This document shows, piece after piece, positions 54,014 through 63,493 of a DNA stretch of 64,000 nt. Each line of letters opens with the position of its first letter. Within the stretch, counting starts at the first letter, position 1. Source of the DNA: Mesorhizobium wenxiniae (GTDB lineage Bacteria > Pseudomonadota > Alphaproteobacteria > Rhizobiales > Rhizobiaceae); contig NZ_NPKH01000014.1 of the NCBI RefSeq assembly GCF_002284535.1, positions 310,001-374,000 of the forward strand, in the 5' to 3' direction. The notes under the pieces were generated by a model. That model did no database searches and had not been told where the DNA came from. It saw only the letters and a program-made list of their open reading frames with translations. The position numbers were made by a program, and so were the translations under genes.

Positions 54014-55045
54014 ATGGCTCTCGCCAGGAGCCGGCGTACCGATCGCCGTATCGATTACTGGCCAGGCTTCGTCGACGCGCTGTCGACGTTGCTGCTGGCG
54101 ATCATGTTCCTGCTCACCGTCTTCGTGCTGGCGCAGTTCCTGCTCGGCCGCGAAATCTCCGGCAAGGACACGGTACTCAACCGCCTCAACTTGCAGATAA
54201 ACGAACTGACCCAGCTTCTGGCGCTGGAGCGCTCGACGACGCAGGACAAGGAAGATTCGCTCGCCAATTTGCAGGCGTCGCTGTCGGCGTCGGAGGCGGA
54301 AAAGAGCCGGCTCGAGCAATTGCTGGCGCAAGGCGCCGGTGCCGGCGACGCGGCCAACCAGCGCGCCACGGCGCTTTCTGGTGAACTCGACAACCAGCGC
54401 CAGATCAGCCAGCAGGCGCTGAGCCAGGTCGAAATCCTCAACCAGCAGATCGCGGCGCTGCGCAGGCAGATCGGAGCGCTCGAAGAAGCGCTCAACGTAT
54501 CCGAAACGCGCGACCGCGAGTCCAACACCAAGATCGCCGATCTCGGCCGCCGCCTGAACGTCGCGCTGGCGCAACGGGTGCAGGAACTGAACCGCTATCG
54601 GTCCGACTTCTTCGGGCGCTTGCGCGAGATCCTCGCCGATCGCGAGAACATCCGCATCGTCGGCGACCGCTTCGTCTTCCAGTCGGAAGTGCTTTTCCCG
54701 ACAGGCTCCGAAGTGATCAACGATGCCGGCAAGGACGAGATGAAGAAGCTCGCCGACGCCATTATCGACCTGCAGAAGGAGATCCCGCCGGAGATCAACT
54801 GGGTGCTGCGCGTCGACGGCCACACCGATGACAAGCCACTATCGGGAACCGGCCGCTACCGCGACAATTGGGAATTGTCGACGGCGCGCTCGACCTCGGT
54901 GGTGAAGTTCCTGATCGAAAACGGCGTGCCGGCCAACCGGCTGGTTGCGGCCGGCTTCGGTGAATTCCAGCCGCTCGACCCCGCCGACACCGAAGATGCA
55001 CGCAACAAGAACCGCCGCATCGAGCTGAAACTGACCGAGCGCTGA
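54014..55045 (+). CDS. MotB/OmpA-like motor stator subunit with coiled coil
   Basis: 343 residues. One N-terminal membrane segment with the family Trp-Pro-Gly-Phe-Val-Asp entry (IDYWPGFVDALSTLLLAIMF), where the Asp is the likely ion-carrying residue. A coiled coil of about 150 residues follows (NLQINELTQLLALERSTTQD.. NQQIAALRRQIGALEEALNV), then an OmpA peptidoglycan-binding domain (FQSEVLFPTGSEVINDAGKD.. RVDGHTDDKP.. NWELSTARSTSVVKFLIENG). Forms an ion-driven complex with the preceding gene. The target process is unknown. Confidence 0.87.
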   Translation: MALARSRRTDRRIDYWPGFVDALSTLLLAIMFLLTVFVLAQFLLGREISGKDTVLNRLNLQINELTQLLALERSTTQDKEDSLANLQASLSASEAEKSRLEQLLAQGAGAGDAANQRATALSGELDNQRQISQQALSQVEILNQQIAALRRQIGALEEALNVSETRDRESNTKIADLGRRLNVALAQRVQELNRYRSDFFGRLREILADRENIRIVGDRFVFQSEVLFPTGSEVINDAGKDEMKKLADAIIDLQKEIPPEINWVLRVDGHTDDKPLSGTGRYRDNWELSTARSTSVVKFLIENGVPANRLVAAGFGEFQPLDPADTEDARNKNRRIELKLTER

Positions 55046-55272
55046 TCGCCCCGGCTCCAAGCGGCGGCCGCATTTAGGGTGGCAATGCGGTGCCGGCAAG
55101 GCCTGAAAGGATTACCTTTTTTTGATTACACTTTGCCGAGGATCGCTCCTAGCTATGTCACCGGGCCGAGAACCGCCGGCGGTGGAAGCGTCCATCGCGC
55201 CCGACGGAACCGACGGCCCACGGCTGGAAGGTGGCCCCCAATCGCCGCCTCCCCTGTAAAAGGAGACGCAAC

Positions 55273-55671
55273 ATGCGCTCTTTCACTCCCAAGATCCTCA
55301 GGGCTGCAACGCTCGTCGCACTTCTCGTCACCGTTCCGTTTGCTGGCGCCTACGCCGGCCCGCGTGATGCAGCCTTGATCAACCAGATAGAGAGCGTGGA
55401 TACCGGTATCCGCGCCGCCATGCAGGCGAACAGGATCAAGCCGGACGAGGCGCGTGACTTGCGCACGCAGGTCGCTCACCTTGATCGGGCCGCCCAGAGG
55501 GCCGCGCGAGATGGGACGATGCCGATCACGCAATGTCAGCAGTTGCTGGCGCAGCTCGATCATGTGAGTCAGAAGCTGCGGGCTGCCACCGGCAGCGCCT
55601 TCCTCATCGGCAGCGGCGGCGATGGCGGATATTATCCGAACGGCTACGGCCCAAAATATCCAAACGGCTGA
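55273..55671 (+). CDS. Small exported helical protein
   Basis: 132 residues. Signal peptide MRSFTPKILRAATLVALLVTVPFAGAYA, then a helical region (ALINQIESVDTGIRAAMQAN, EARDLRTQVAHLDRAAQRAA, CQQLLAQLDHVSQKLRAATG) and a Gly/Tyr/Pro-rich tail (GGYYPNGYGPKYPNG). One cysteine. AAAAGGAGA gives the start. Follows the motor pair after 227 bases; function unknown. Confidence 0.8.
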   Translation: MRSFTPKILRAATLVALLVTVPFAGAYAGPRDAALINQIESVDTGIRAAMQANRIKPDEARDLRTQVAHLDRAAQRAARDGTMPITQCQQLLAQLDHVSQKLRAATGSAFLIGSGGDGGYYPNGYGPKYPNG

Positions 55672-55702
55672 AACCTCCATTACAGCGCCGCAGTTCGATC
55701 TT

Positions 55703-55802
55703 GCGCATGATCCTTTGATTCTTGCGCAGATCCGTTCCGCACCGAAGGCCCGCAGCAGATCCGTGCTCCGAAAATTGATTCCGATTTTCGGGGTCATGCG
55801 CC
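55703..55802 (-). repeat. RIME-like intergenic mosaic element, copy 5 (inverted)
   Basis: On the minus strand: GACCCCGAAAATCGGAATCA, ATTTTCGGAGCACGGATCTG, and near the end AAAGGATCATGCGCAAGATC. Same modules as copies 1-4 with an internal insertion. It runs up to the 3' end of the DUF1304 remnant. Confidence 0.6.
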
Positions 55803-56148
55803 CAGCCAAAGTACGATCAGCGCCAGCACTGCCGGTAGAGTCTGGATGTAGAGGATTTTCCTATCGACCGTCGCCGCGCTGTAGAGGCCGGCGATGGCGA
55901 CGCAGAGCAGGAAAAACACCTTGATCTGGAAACCGGCCTCGCCGAGGTAAAGCCCCCAGATCAGCCCGGCTGCGAGAAAGCCGTTGTAAAGCCCCTGGTT
56001 GGCCGGCAAGCACTTTCGATGCGCTGGCGAATTCCGGCGTCAGCTTGAACGCCTTGTGGCCGCGTGGCGTATTCCACAGCACCATCTCCAGATAGACGAT
56101 GTAGAGGTGGATCAGCGCCACCAACCCGACCAGCACGTTGGCGATCAT
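55794..56148 (-). pseudogene. DUF1304 membrane protein, frameshifted
   Basis: The 5' half (MIANVLVGLVALIHLYIVYL, TPEFASASKVLA) and the 3' half (NQGLYNGFLAAGLIWGLYLG, IAGLYSAATVDRKILYIQTL) are the two parts of one DUF1304 protein of about 118 residues with four membrane segments, in frames displaced by one base. The junction reads GTGCTTGCCGGCCAACCAGG, where removing one C or G gives LA-A-NQG. One extra base lies at about 56003-56006. Function of the family unknown. Confidence 0.85.
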
Positions 56149-56308
56149 GCTTCATCTCCCGTCGCGGCACGGCGCCGCCTTGCGATATTGATAGACGCAT
56201 TGCGGCGTTCAGCTAGCAACCAATGTGCCCTTCGCTGACGGCCTTCAGGGTTGCCAATGCCCGCGCATTGGTATCTTTTCCCGCCGTTCAAATTCAGCGG
56301 AACCCATC

Positions 56309-57793
56309 ATGTCCTTTCAAAAACTCGACGACCTCGGTCACAAGCTCGAAGCGCTGGAGCATGCGCTCGCCATTCTCGGCGCCGACGAGGCGACCCATAT
56401 GGCCGTGGGCGGCGGCGAAAAGCGCGCCGAGGCGATGTCGGCGCTGGCCGGCATGCATCACGCCAGAGCGACCGCGCCGGAGATCGCCGACTGGATCGCT
56501 GCGGCCGAGCAGGAAACGCTGAACGAAGAACAGCAGGCAGCGGTCAAGGAGTTCCGGCGGCAGTATACCAACCTGACCTGCCTGCCGGTTGAATTCGTCG
56601 AGCGCCAAACGACCGCGCGCATGCGCTCCGAGCAGCTCTGGCGCGACCTGCGGGCGAAAAACGACTGGGCAGGATTTTTGCCGGCGCTCGAAGGCGTCGT
56701 GGCGCTAGTGCGCGAGGAAGCAGCACTTCGCGCCGACGTGCTCGGCCTCGATCCCTACGACGCGCTGATGGAGCAGTACGATCCCGGCAACCGCGCCGCC
56801 GACATCACGCCGGTCTTCGCCGAGCTGAAGACCTTCCTTAGGGATTTCGTACCGGAGGCACTGGCCGTGCAGGAAGAGCGGCTGGCGAAAAACCCTCTGA
56901 AGCCGCTTTCGGGCAGCTACGCGATCGAAAAGCAGCGCGAGCTTGGCCTCGCCATGATGGCGGCGGTCGGCTTCGACCTCACCCACGGCTCGCTTTCGGT
57001 TTCGCATCATCCGTTCTGTGGCGGCGTGCCGAGCGACGTGCGCATCACCACCCGCTACAAGACCTCCGACTTCCTGTCGGCACTGATGGGAGTGCTGCAC
57101 GAGACCGGCCATGCGCTTTACGAACAGAACCTGCCGAAGGCATGGGCGCACTGGCCGCTTGGCAAAGCGCGCGGCATGGCCGTGCATGAAAGCCAGAGCC
57201 TGTTCGTCGAAAAGCAGATCGGCCGCAACCCGGAATTCTGGCGCTGGGCGCTGCCTGTGGTCGAACGGCACCTGGGCGAGACCTGGTCGATCGACGACAT
57301 CCTGCCGCATGTTCATAGGGTCGAGCGCGGGCTGATCCGCGTCGACGCCGACGAGGTCACATATCCGCTGCACGTCATCCTGCGCTACGAGCTGGAGCAG
57401 GAGCTTGTCTCGGGGCGGCTGGAGGCCGCCGATCTGCCCGAGGCTTGGGACGCCAAGATGCGCGACTATCTCGGCCTGTCGACCATCGACAACCCGGCCG
57501 ACGGGCCGATGCAGGACGTGCACTGGCCAGGTGCCGCCTTCGGCTACTTCCCGTCCTATACGCTGGGCGCCATGATGGCGGCGCAGCAATGGGCGGCGCT
57601 GACCAGAGACCATCCTTCTGCCGACGAAGACCTCGCCACGGGAAATTTCGCGGCGATCAACGGCTGGCGCCGTGAAAAGATTTGGTCGCAAGGTTCGCGC
57701 TGGTCGACGCCCGACCTGCTCGAACGCGCCACCAGCGAGAAACTCAACGCCGCGCATTTCACCGATCACCTGAAGAAGCGCTACGGCGCATAG
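56309..57793 (+). CDS. M32 family metallocarboxypeptidase
   Basis: 494 residues, thermostable carboxypeptidase (Taq/Pfu-type) family. Zinc motif HETGH in MGVLHETGHALYEQNLP, and the downstream MAVHESQSLFVEKQIGR with the third ligand Glu. Further family motifs are SVSHHPFCGGVPSDVRITTRY, RVDADEVTYPLHVILRYELE and HWPGAAFGYFPSYTLGAM. Cytosolic removal of C-terminal residues from peptides. Start at 56309 (MSFQKLDDLGHK) is the family start. Confidence 0.95.
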   Translation: MSFQKLDDLGHKLEALEHALAILGADEATHMAVGGGEKRAEAMSALAGMHHARATAPEIADWIAAAEQETLNEEQQAAVKEFRRQYTNLTCLPVEFVERQTTARMRSEQLWRDLRAKNDWAGFLPALEGVVALVREEAALRADVLGLDPYDALMEQYDPGNRAADITPVFAELKTFLRDFVPEALAVQEERLAKNPLKPLSGSYAIEKQRELGLAMMAAVGFDLTHGSLSVSHHPFCGGVPSDVRITTRYKTSDFLSALMGVLHETGHALYEQNLPKAWAHWPLGKARGMAVHESQSLFVEKQIGRNPEFWRWALPVVERHLGETWSIDDILPHVHRVERGLIRVDADEVTYPLHVILRYELEQELVSGRLEAADLPEAWDAKMRDYLGLSTIDNPADGPMQDVHWPGAAFGYFPSYTLGAMMAAQQWAALTRDHPSADEDLATGNFAAINGWRREKIWSQGSRWSTPDLLERATSEKLNAAHFTDHLKKRYGA

Positions 57794-57951
57794 GACGGCA
57801 CCCCCCTCCCATCCATCCCACCTGACCGATCATTGGGGTTCTCGAAGATGATTCACCATTCTCGGTCCTAGCCGAGCCACCCTGCCTTGCAGGACGCAAT
57901 TTACTTTTCTATCACTAGTGGCATTCGACTGTATCTGGGGACGTGCAGGGC

Positions 57952-59958
57952 ATGGGGCGGGCAAGGCACTTTCAGGCGGCGACAACAGTGGCCGCAAGTC
58001 TTACGGCAAGACTCACCGTATTGATTGTCATTTGCATGGTCTGCTGGCCGGCCATGGCCGGTACAACCGTGCACAAGGGCAGCGTTGGCGACTGGATCAA
58101 GCCAGTCGCGCTTCCCAAGGCCGATCCGCAATTCGACAGCCAGATCAAGAACGGCATATCCAACCTGCTGTCGGATTATCAGATCCGGAAGCGCCCCGGC
58201 GGATTGGAGGTCTTCGACCGCTATGCCTACAAGATCGTCGACCGCACCGGCCTGGAACGCGGCGCCAGCATAAATTTTGAATTCGATCCTGCGACGTCCG
58301 AGGTCACCGTGAACTGGATCGACATCATTCGCGACGGCGTGGTGATCCAGCATCTTTCTGATGGTGAGTTCGACGTGTTTCGGCGCGAGAGTGATGCGGA
58401 GAAGGGCCTCTTCGATGGTTGGCTGACCGCTTACCTGAACATCAACGATGTCCGGGTCGGAGACATCGTCGATTATGGCAAGACCACGGTCAGAACTCCG
58501 ATCATCGGCACGGATCTTCTTTTCCATTCCTTTGCCGTGGCCTGGGACGAACCAATCGCTTTGATCCGCAAAAGAGTGACGTGGCCAACGGTGCAGCCCC
58601 TGAATGTCCGACAGGTCAGGACGGACATACGGCCGCATGTCCAGTCTACCGGAGAAACGACGACCTATCTTTGGCAAAGCGCCAACCCGACGCCGGTGAA
58701 ATCGCAGGAATATCTGCCGCCGGACTTTCTCACATACCCATCCATCGAAATCTCTTCGACGTCTAAATGGCAAGATATCGTCGACACGGTTCTTCCGTAT
58801 TATCGGCTCGACCAGGAACTGCCGGCAGATTTCGCAGCGAAGCTCGATGCCATTGCCGCGAAATACGATGCGCCAGAAGACAGGATGATCGAGGCGATGC
58901 GCTTGGTCCAGGACAACATCCGCTATGTCAGCCTGTCCATGGGCCGTGGGTCCTATATCCCGCGCAGCCCGACGACCGTGGTGGCAAGCGGCTTCGGAGA
59001 TTGCAAGGACAAGGCGCTGCTTCTCGCCTCCAGCCTGCGGCGACTGGGAATCCACGCGGACGTGGCTCTCACCGATCTTGACGAAGGGCTTGCTCTCGCC
59101 ACGATACTCCCGACGATAAGGGCGTTTGACCATGTTATCGTGAAGGTCGCCATCGACAGCCAGACCTACTGGATAGACGCGACCAACTATCTGCAGGGAG
59201 GCAGGGCAGATAATCTTATACCGCCCGACTACGGCTTTGCTCTGCCCATTGTCGCCGACAAGGCGGGAATGGAAAAGATAGAACGAAAGGAGCTCTACCA
59301 GCCGACCACCTTTGTGAATGAGGTATTCGATTTCCCCAAACGCAAAGGCGAGCCGCTCAAACTGACCGTCACCACGACCTATTGGGGCGCAGATGCCGAT
59401 AGCATGCGCTATAAGCTTGTCTCGCAATCGGCGGCAAGGATCGCGGACGACTATCTCAAATATTACAATCGCCAGTATCCCGGAATGAAAAGCCTGGGGC
59501 CGCTGGTGACGAACGACAGCCGCGACAAGAATCTGGTTTCGGTAACCGAATCCTACGATCTGTCGGCAGGCGATCTCGATGCCGATAACCTCTCCAAGGA
59601 CTTTGCTCTGAAATCGGATGTCGGCATCAGATATTTGCCGGAGCCCGACCTCCTCGAAAGGAGCGCGCCAATCTGGCTAGGCAGCCCGATCTTTCGACGA
59701 CACCGGTGCACCGTCAGAAATTTGAAGGCCCACTTCGTAGGCCCTGAGGACAATGACGACGTGATTACGCCCTACGTTGCATTCAAGGCTCGTTGGACGA
59801 GCACCTCCACCGAATTTCAGGTCGACTGGTTTCTCAAGACTCTCAATGACCGGATTCCCGCCAAGAGTATCGGCCCTTATTTGAAATCCCTCAAGAAGAT
59901 CAACGACAACTCGGCTTGGAACTACAATTTCGCCTATTCGGACGCCGAAGCGAACTGA
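57952..59958 (+). CDS. DUF3857/transglutaminase-like exported protein
   Basis: 668 residues from ATG 57952 (a GTG at 57943 is an alternative; neither has an ideal ribosome-binding site). Signal or anchor segment LTARLTVLIVICMVCWPAMA. DUF3857 domain at about 60-260, then a transglutaminase-like domain with the catalytic triad Cys in SGFGDCKDKALLL, His in FDHVIVKV and Asp in YWIDATN. Likely periplasmic. The substrate is unknown; the family often occurs with envelope or polysaccharide genes. Convergent with the MsbA-like exporter. Confidence 0.88.
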   Translation: MGRARHFQAATTVAASLTARLTVLIVICMVCWPAMAGTTVHKGSVGDWIKPVALPKADPQFDSQIKNGISNLLSDYQIRKRPGGLEVFDRYAYKIVDRTGLERGASINFEFDPATSEVTVNWIDIIRDGVVIQHLSDGEFDVFRRESDAEKGLFDGWLTAYLNINDVRVGDIVDYGKTTVRTPIIGTDLLFHSFAVAWDEPIALIRKRVTWPTVQPLNVRQVRTDIRPHVQSTGETTTYLWQSANPTPVKSQEYLPPDFLTYPSIEISSTSKWQDIVDTVLPYYRLDQELPADFAAKLDAIAAKYDAPEDRMIEAMRLVQDNIRYVSLSMGRGSYIPRSPTTVVASGFGDCKDKALLLASSLRRLGIHADVALTDLDEGLALATILPTIRAFDHVIVKVAIDSQTYWIDATNYLQGGRADNLIPPDYGFALPIVADKAGMEKIERKELYQPTTFVNEVFDFPKRKGEPLKLTVTTTYWGADADSMRYKLVSQSAARIADDYLKYYNRQYPGMKSLGPLVTNDSRDKNLVSVTESYDLSAGDLDADNLSKDFALKSDVGIRYLPEPDLLERSAPIWLGSPIFRRHRCTVRNLKAHFVGPEDNDDVITPYVAFKARWTSTSTEFQVDWFLKTLNDRIPAKSIGPYLKSLKKINDNSAWNYNFAYSDAEAN

Positions 59959-59973
59959 CGCCAGTGGAAGGAT

Positions 59974-61776
59974 CTACTCCGCGGCACCTCTGAAAGCATT
60001 CGACCCGGTTTCGAACTGCAGCTTGGCCAGCCGCGCATAGATACCGCCCTTGGCAACGAGGCTTTGATGGGTGCCTTCCTCGACGATGCAGCCGCCATCC
60101 ATGACGAGGATCCGGTCGGCCTTCAGAATCGTCGCCAGCCGGTGGGCGATAACGATGGTGGTGCGGCCCTGCATCAGCCGCTCCAGCGCCGTCTGCACCA
60201 GCGTCTCGCTTTCGGCGTCGAGTGCCGAGGTCGCCTCGTCGAGCAGAAGGATCGGCGCATCCCGCAGAATCGCGCGGGCAATCGCCATGCGCTGGCGCTG
60301 GCCGCCGGACAGGGTCACGCCGCGCTCGCCGACCTCGCTGTCATAGCCTTTCTCGAGCTTCAGGATGAACTCGTCGGCAAGCGCATCCTTGGCCGCCGCC
60401 TCGATCTCGGCCTGGCTGGCGTCCGGACGGCCGAAGCCGATATTGTCACGCGCGCTGGCCGCGAAGATGGTGACATCCTGCGGCACAATGGCGATGCGCT
60501 CTCGTATGGCGACGGGATCGGCCTCGCGCACATTAACGCCGTCGATCATGATCTTGCCGATCTCGGGGTCATAGAAGCGCAGAAGCAGCGAAAAGACGGT
60601 GCTCTTGCCGGCGCCCGACGGGCCGACGATCGCCACCGTCTCGCCGGGCTTGACCTTGAAACTCAGACCGTGGACGGCGGCGCGGTCGGGCCCAGCCGGA
60701 TAGGAGAAGGATACGTCGTCGAAACTTATTGCGCCTCTGGCCGTCGCCGGCAGCAGTTTCGGATGCAGGGGGGCTTGGATCGCGGGCTTCTCGGCCAGGA
60801 TCTCGGTCAGCCGTTCGGCAGCACCCGCCGCCTGGGCAAGCTCGCCCCACACTTCCGACAGCGCACCGAGGGCGCCGGCGGCGAACACCGAATAGAGCAG
60901 GAATTGGCCGAGCGTGCCCGGCGACAGCGTGCCGCCAAGCACGTCGCGCGATCCGAACCACAGCACCGCCACCACCGAGGAAAAGACCATGAAGATGGCG
61001 AAGAAGGTGAGGAAAGATCGGGCAAAGATCGAAGATCGCGCCGCCTCGAACGCGGCTTCCACGGCAGATGAAAAATTCCCGGTGACCAGTTTCTCGTTGG
61101 TGAAGGCCTGCAGCGTGCGCACCGCGCCGACCTGCTCGCTGGCATAGGCCGTCGCGTCGGCCAGCGTGTCCTGCGCCAGCCGCGATTTGCGCCGCACCGA
61201 GCGGCCGAAGGCGACCAGCGGCAGCACGATCACCGGGATAGCGGCAATGACGAGGCCCGACAGTTTCGGGCTGGTGAAGACCATCATCGCCACGGCGCCG
61301 AGCCCCAGGATGACATTGCGCAGCGCCACCGAAGCGGTGGCACCGACCGCCGATTTTATCTGCGTTGTGTCGGCGGCGAGCCGCGACACAATCTCGCCCG
61401 ACTGGGCCGTGTCAAAGAAAGATGGCGAAAGCGTCGTGACATGGCGGAACACGTCGTTGCGGATGTCGGCGACGACGCGCTCGCCCAGCGTGATGACGAA
61501 ATAGTAGCGGCTGGCCGACGCCGCGGCGAGCAAGGCAGCCATCACCACCAGCATGGCGAAATACTCGGCGATGAAACTGGAATCGGAAGCTGAAAAGCCG
61601 TGGTCGATCATGCGCCGCACGGCCAGCGGCAGCGCCAGCGTCGTCGCCGCCGCTACGGTCAGCGAGACGACCGCGCCAATGACCATCTTCCGGTAGCGGG
61701 TGATATAGGGGAACAGGCGCCGCAGCGGCTTGAGCGAGCGCCTACGCTCGTCTGCATCGCCGCTGGTGTGCGCCAT
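59974..61776 (-). CDS. MsbA-like ABC exporter (fused TMD-NBD)
   Basis: 600 residues. Six-helix transmembrane domain (about 25-320; ITRYRKMVIGAVVSLTVAAA, FFDTAQSGEIVSRLAADTTQ) and a nucleotide-binding domain with Walker A GPSGAGKST, signature LSGGQRQRMAIARAI and Walker B PILLLDEATSALD. Works as a homodimer exporting lipids, lipid-linked sugars or drugs; the substrate is unknown. AGAGGA precedes the start. Confidence 0.93.
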   Translation of the reverse strand: MAHTSGDADERRRSLKPLRRLFPYITRYRKMVIGAVVSLTVAAATTLALPLAVRRMIDHGFSASDSSFIAEYFAMLVVMAALLAAASASRYYFVITLGERVVADIRNDVFRHVTTLSPSFFDTAQSGEIVSRLAADTTQIKSAVGATASVALRNVILGLGAVAMMVFTSPKLSGLVIAAIPVIVLPLVAFGRSVRRKSRLAQDTLADATAYASEQVGAVRTLQAFTNEKLVTGNFSSAVEAAFEAARSSIFARSFLTFFAIFMVFSSVVAVLWFGSRDVLGGTLSPGTLGQFLLYSVFAAGALGALSEVWGELAQAAGAAERLTEILAEKPAIQAPLHPKLLPATARGAISFDDVSFSYPAGPDRAAVHGLSFKVKPGETVAIVGPSGAGKSTVFSLLLRFYDPEIGKIMIDGVNVREADPVAIRERIAIVPQDVTIFAASARDNIGFGRPDASQAEIEAAAKDALADEFILKLEKGYDSEVGERGVTLSGGQRQRMAIARAILRDAPILLLDEATSALDAESETLVQTALERLMQGRTTIVIAHRLATILKADRILVMDGGCIVEEGTHQSLVAKGGIYARLAKLQFETGSNAFRGAAE

Positions 61777-61830
61777 GACCGTTTCCTCTGGCTCTTTTTG
61801 TATGCGCCTTAATATGCGCTTGTCGCGGCC

Positions 61831-61859
61831 TTGTGATTCAATTCCGGCTGATGTATAGG
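61831..61859 (+). promoter_or_regulatory. Promoter of rpmE
   Basis: TTGTGA (61831-61836), 17 bases, TATAGG (61854-61859). The leader has a stem AAGCCG/CGGCTT flanked by TTTTAAAA runs (about 61873-61916), a possible L31 autoregulatory structure. Confidence 0.6.
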
Positions 61860-61978
61860 CTCGCCGACCGTTTTTAAAAGCCGTGGCTCCTCAATAGCTG
61901 CGGCTTCGAGTTTTAAAAAGGGGCGCATCGACGCAGGCTTATGCCCGTCAGCAGCGCCGGCGAACCAGGAATAGCACA

Positions 61979-62200
61979 ATGAAGACCGACATCCATCCCG
62001 ACTACCACACCATCAAGATCGTCATGACCGACGGCACCGAATACATGACCCGTTCGACCTGGGGCAAGGAGGGCGACACGATGAACCTCGACATCGACCC
62101 GACCACCCATCCGGCCTGGACCGGCGGCCAGCAGACCCTGCTCGACCGCGGCGGCCGCTTGTCGAAGTTCAAGAAGCGTTTCGAAGGTTTCGGCCTCTAA
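61979..62200 (+). CDS. rpmE: 50S ribosomal protein L31
   Basis: 73 residues: [66 protein letters not shown]. It lacks the CxxC zinc-binding cysteines, the usual alphaproteobacterial form. AGGAA precedes the ATG and a strong terminator follows. Confidence 0.97.
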   Translation: MKTDIHPDYHTIKIVMTDGTEYMTRSTWGKEGDTMNLDIDPTTHPAWTGGQQTLLDRGGRLSKFKKRFEGFGL

Positions 62201-62221
62201 GCCGCAGACTTTTCGCAGATC

Positions 62222-62249
62222 AAGAACCCGCCCTCGTGGCGGGTTTTTT
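62222..62249 (+). terminator. Intrinsic terminator of rpmE
   Basis: Stem AACCCGCC / GGCGGGTT (8 bp) with loop CTCGT followed by TTTT, 24 bases after the stop. Confidence 0.93.
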
Positions 62250-62304
62250 GTTGACTGGAGCCACCCGGCACAGGAGGGTCGACTGGTTGGCGAAGGGCGG
62301 CGAC

Positions 62305-62805
62305 ATGATGGCATTCAACGATGAACGATGGTCCGGCCTCACGGGCGGATACAAGGTCGTTTATGATCCACGGCCGGCCTTGCGAAGGCTGGCCGTTCAC
62401 TACGATGACAAGTCGGTCTGGGACGAGCTCTGGAACGAACTGCATCATCAGGGCGATGTTGGAGACGCATCTTACGCCGCGGTTGTGGAACTGGCTCGCA
62501 TCTCCGAAGGCGAAACTCCCGTATATTGGGGAGCTTACGGTCTGGCCGCGACGATCGAAGAAGCGCGATTGGCCTACGACCGGAACCCGCCGGTTCCGGA
62601 TTGGATCGAACCACACTACAAAACTGCGTGGCAAATCCTTTTCGAATTGGCCTTGCGGGATCTGGCAGTTTTGGCGGACGACCCGACCGTAAACTGCGCA
62701 TTGGCCGTTGTCGCCCTTCATAGAGGCCGGTTCAGCCTCGGCCGCATGGCGATGTGCGCGGAAGATGAGCGCACGGAAATGCTACGGGATTATTTCGGCC
62801 GGTAG
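62305..62805 (+). CDS. Orphan 166-aa protein, immunity-like
   Basis: 166 residues, no signal peptide, Trp- and acid-rich: MMAFNDERWSGLTGGYKVVY, WDELWNELHHQGDVGDASYA, AVVELARISEGETPVYWGAY, YKTAWQILFELALRDLAVLA, HRGRFSLGRMAMCAEDERTE. I recall scattered uncharacterised homologues with the ELHHQGDVGEASYAA block. Its size, acidity and sporadic occurrence fit contact-toxin immunity proteins, but no toxin is nearby. Function unknown. GAAGGG precedes the start at 62305. Confidence 0.75.
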   Translation: MMAFNDERWSGLTGGYKVVYDPRPALRRLAVHYDDKSVWDELWNELHHQGDVGDASYAAVVELARISEGETPVYWGAYGLAATIEEARLAYDRNPPVPDWIEPHYKTAWQILFELALRDLAVLADDPTVNCALAVVALHRGRFSLGRMAMCAEDERTEMLRDYFGR

Positions 62806-62814
62806 TCTCCGGCT

Positions 62815-63456
62815 CTATTCGCCGACCAGTTCGCGCAGCGCCATCCGCTTATAGGCGGCGACCAGGTCGTCGCCTTCTTGCCGCCCGACCGAGATTGCCA
62901 GCCGCATGGTGGCCTCGCCCATCTGCCAGATGAGAAACGCCGTCGTTTCCAGCGCCGCCGGATCGGCGGCAGGCCGCAGCCGTTTTAGCACCGCCGTGAG
63001 GAATTCGGCGTTGGCCCGGCTGTCGACAAGCTCGAGTTCGCGCAGCGCCTTGTCGGCCTGTGTGCCCGACCAGATGTCACGCATCACCGGCTCCGCCAGG
63101 AACAGCCCGTAATAGATATCCACCAGCTCGGAAAACGCCCGCCGCAGCCCTTCCGCGTCGCTCACCTCGGCAAGTGCTGCCGCGATGCAGGCCTGGCCTT
63201 CGGCGGTGTAGCGCTCGGCCAGCGCCCAGACGATCGCCCGCTTGTCCGGGAAGAACTGGTAGAGCGAACCGATCGACACGCCGGCCCGTTCCGCCACTTC
63301 GCCCATGCGCATGGCATCGCTGCCTTGCTCGGCGATCAAAGCGGAGGCGGCGGCAAGCATCCGTTCGACCCGTTCGCGGCTGCGTTGCTGGCTTGGCGCC
63401 CGGCGCGGCGAGGCGATCTGGCCATCCTGTGAACCCGATACGATCGAGCCTTCCAT
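62815..63456 (-). CDS. TetR family repressor
   Basis: 213 residues. N-terminal TetR helix-turn-helix (SRERVERMLAAASALIAEQG, MRMGEVAERAGVSIGSLYQF, FPDKRAIVWALAERY), then a helical ligand-binding domain. ATG at 63456 chosen over GTG 63459, with AGGAGA upstream. Divergent from the NmrA-like oxidoreductase with 112 bases between and palindromes in the gap, so it probably controls that gene. Confidence 0.92.
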   Translation of the reverse strand: MEGSIVSGSQDGQIASPRRAPSQQRSRERVERMLAAASALIAEQGSDAMRMGEVAERAGVSIGSLYQFFPDKRAIVWALAERYTAEGQACIAAALAEVSDAEGLRRAFSELVDIYYGLFLAEPVMRDIWSGTQADKALRELELVDSRANAEFLTAVLKRLRPAADPAALETTAFLIWQMGEATMRLAISVGRQEGDDLVAAYKRMALRELVGE

Positions 63457-63493
63457 CACTGTCTCCTAGCGAATGATCAACAAATTGGCTTGA

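Noticed and set aside
52987..55045. Zorya defence system (ZorA/ZorB)
   Set aside because: The MotA/OmpA-like pair fits the superfamily, but no ZorC, ZorD or ZorE homologue or other defence gene lies nearby.
61979..62200. Zinc-starvation L31 paralogue under Zur control
   Set aside because: Lack of CxxC is the normal alphaproteobacterial form; the promoter looks housekeeping, with no Zur-like palindrome.
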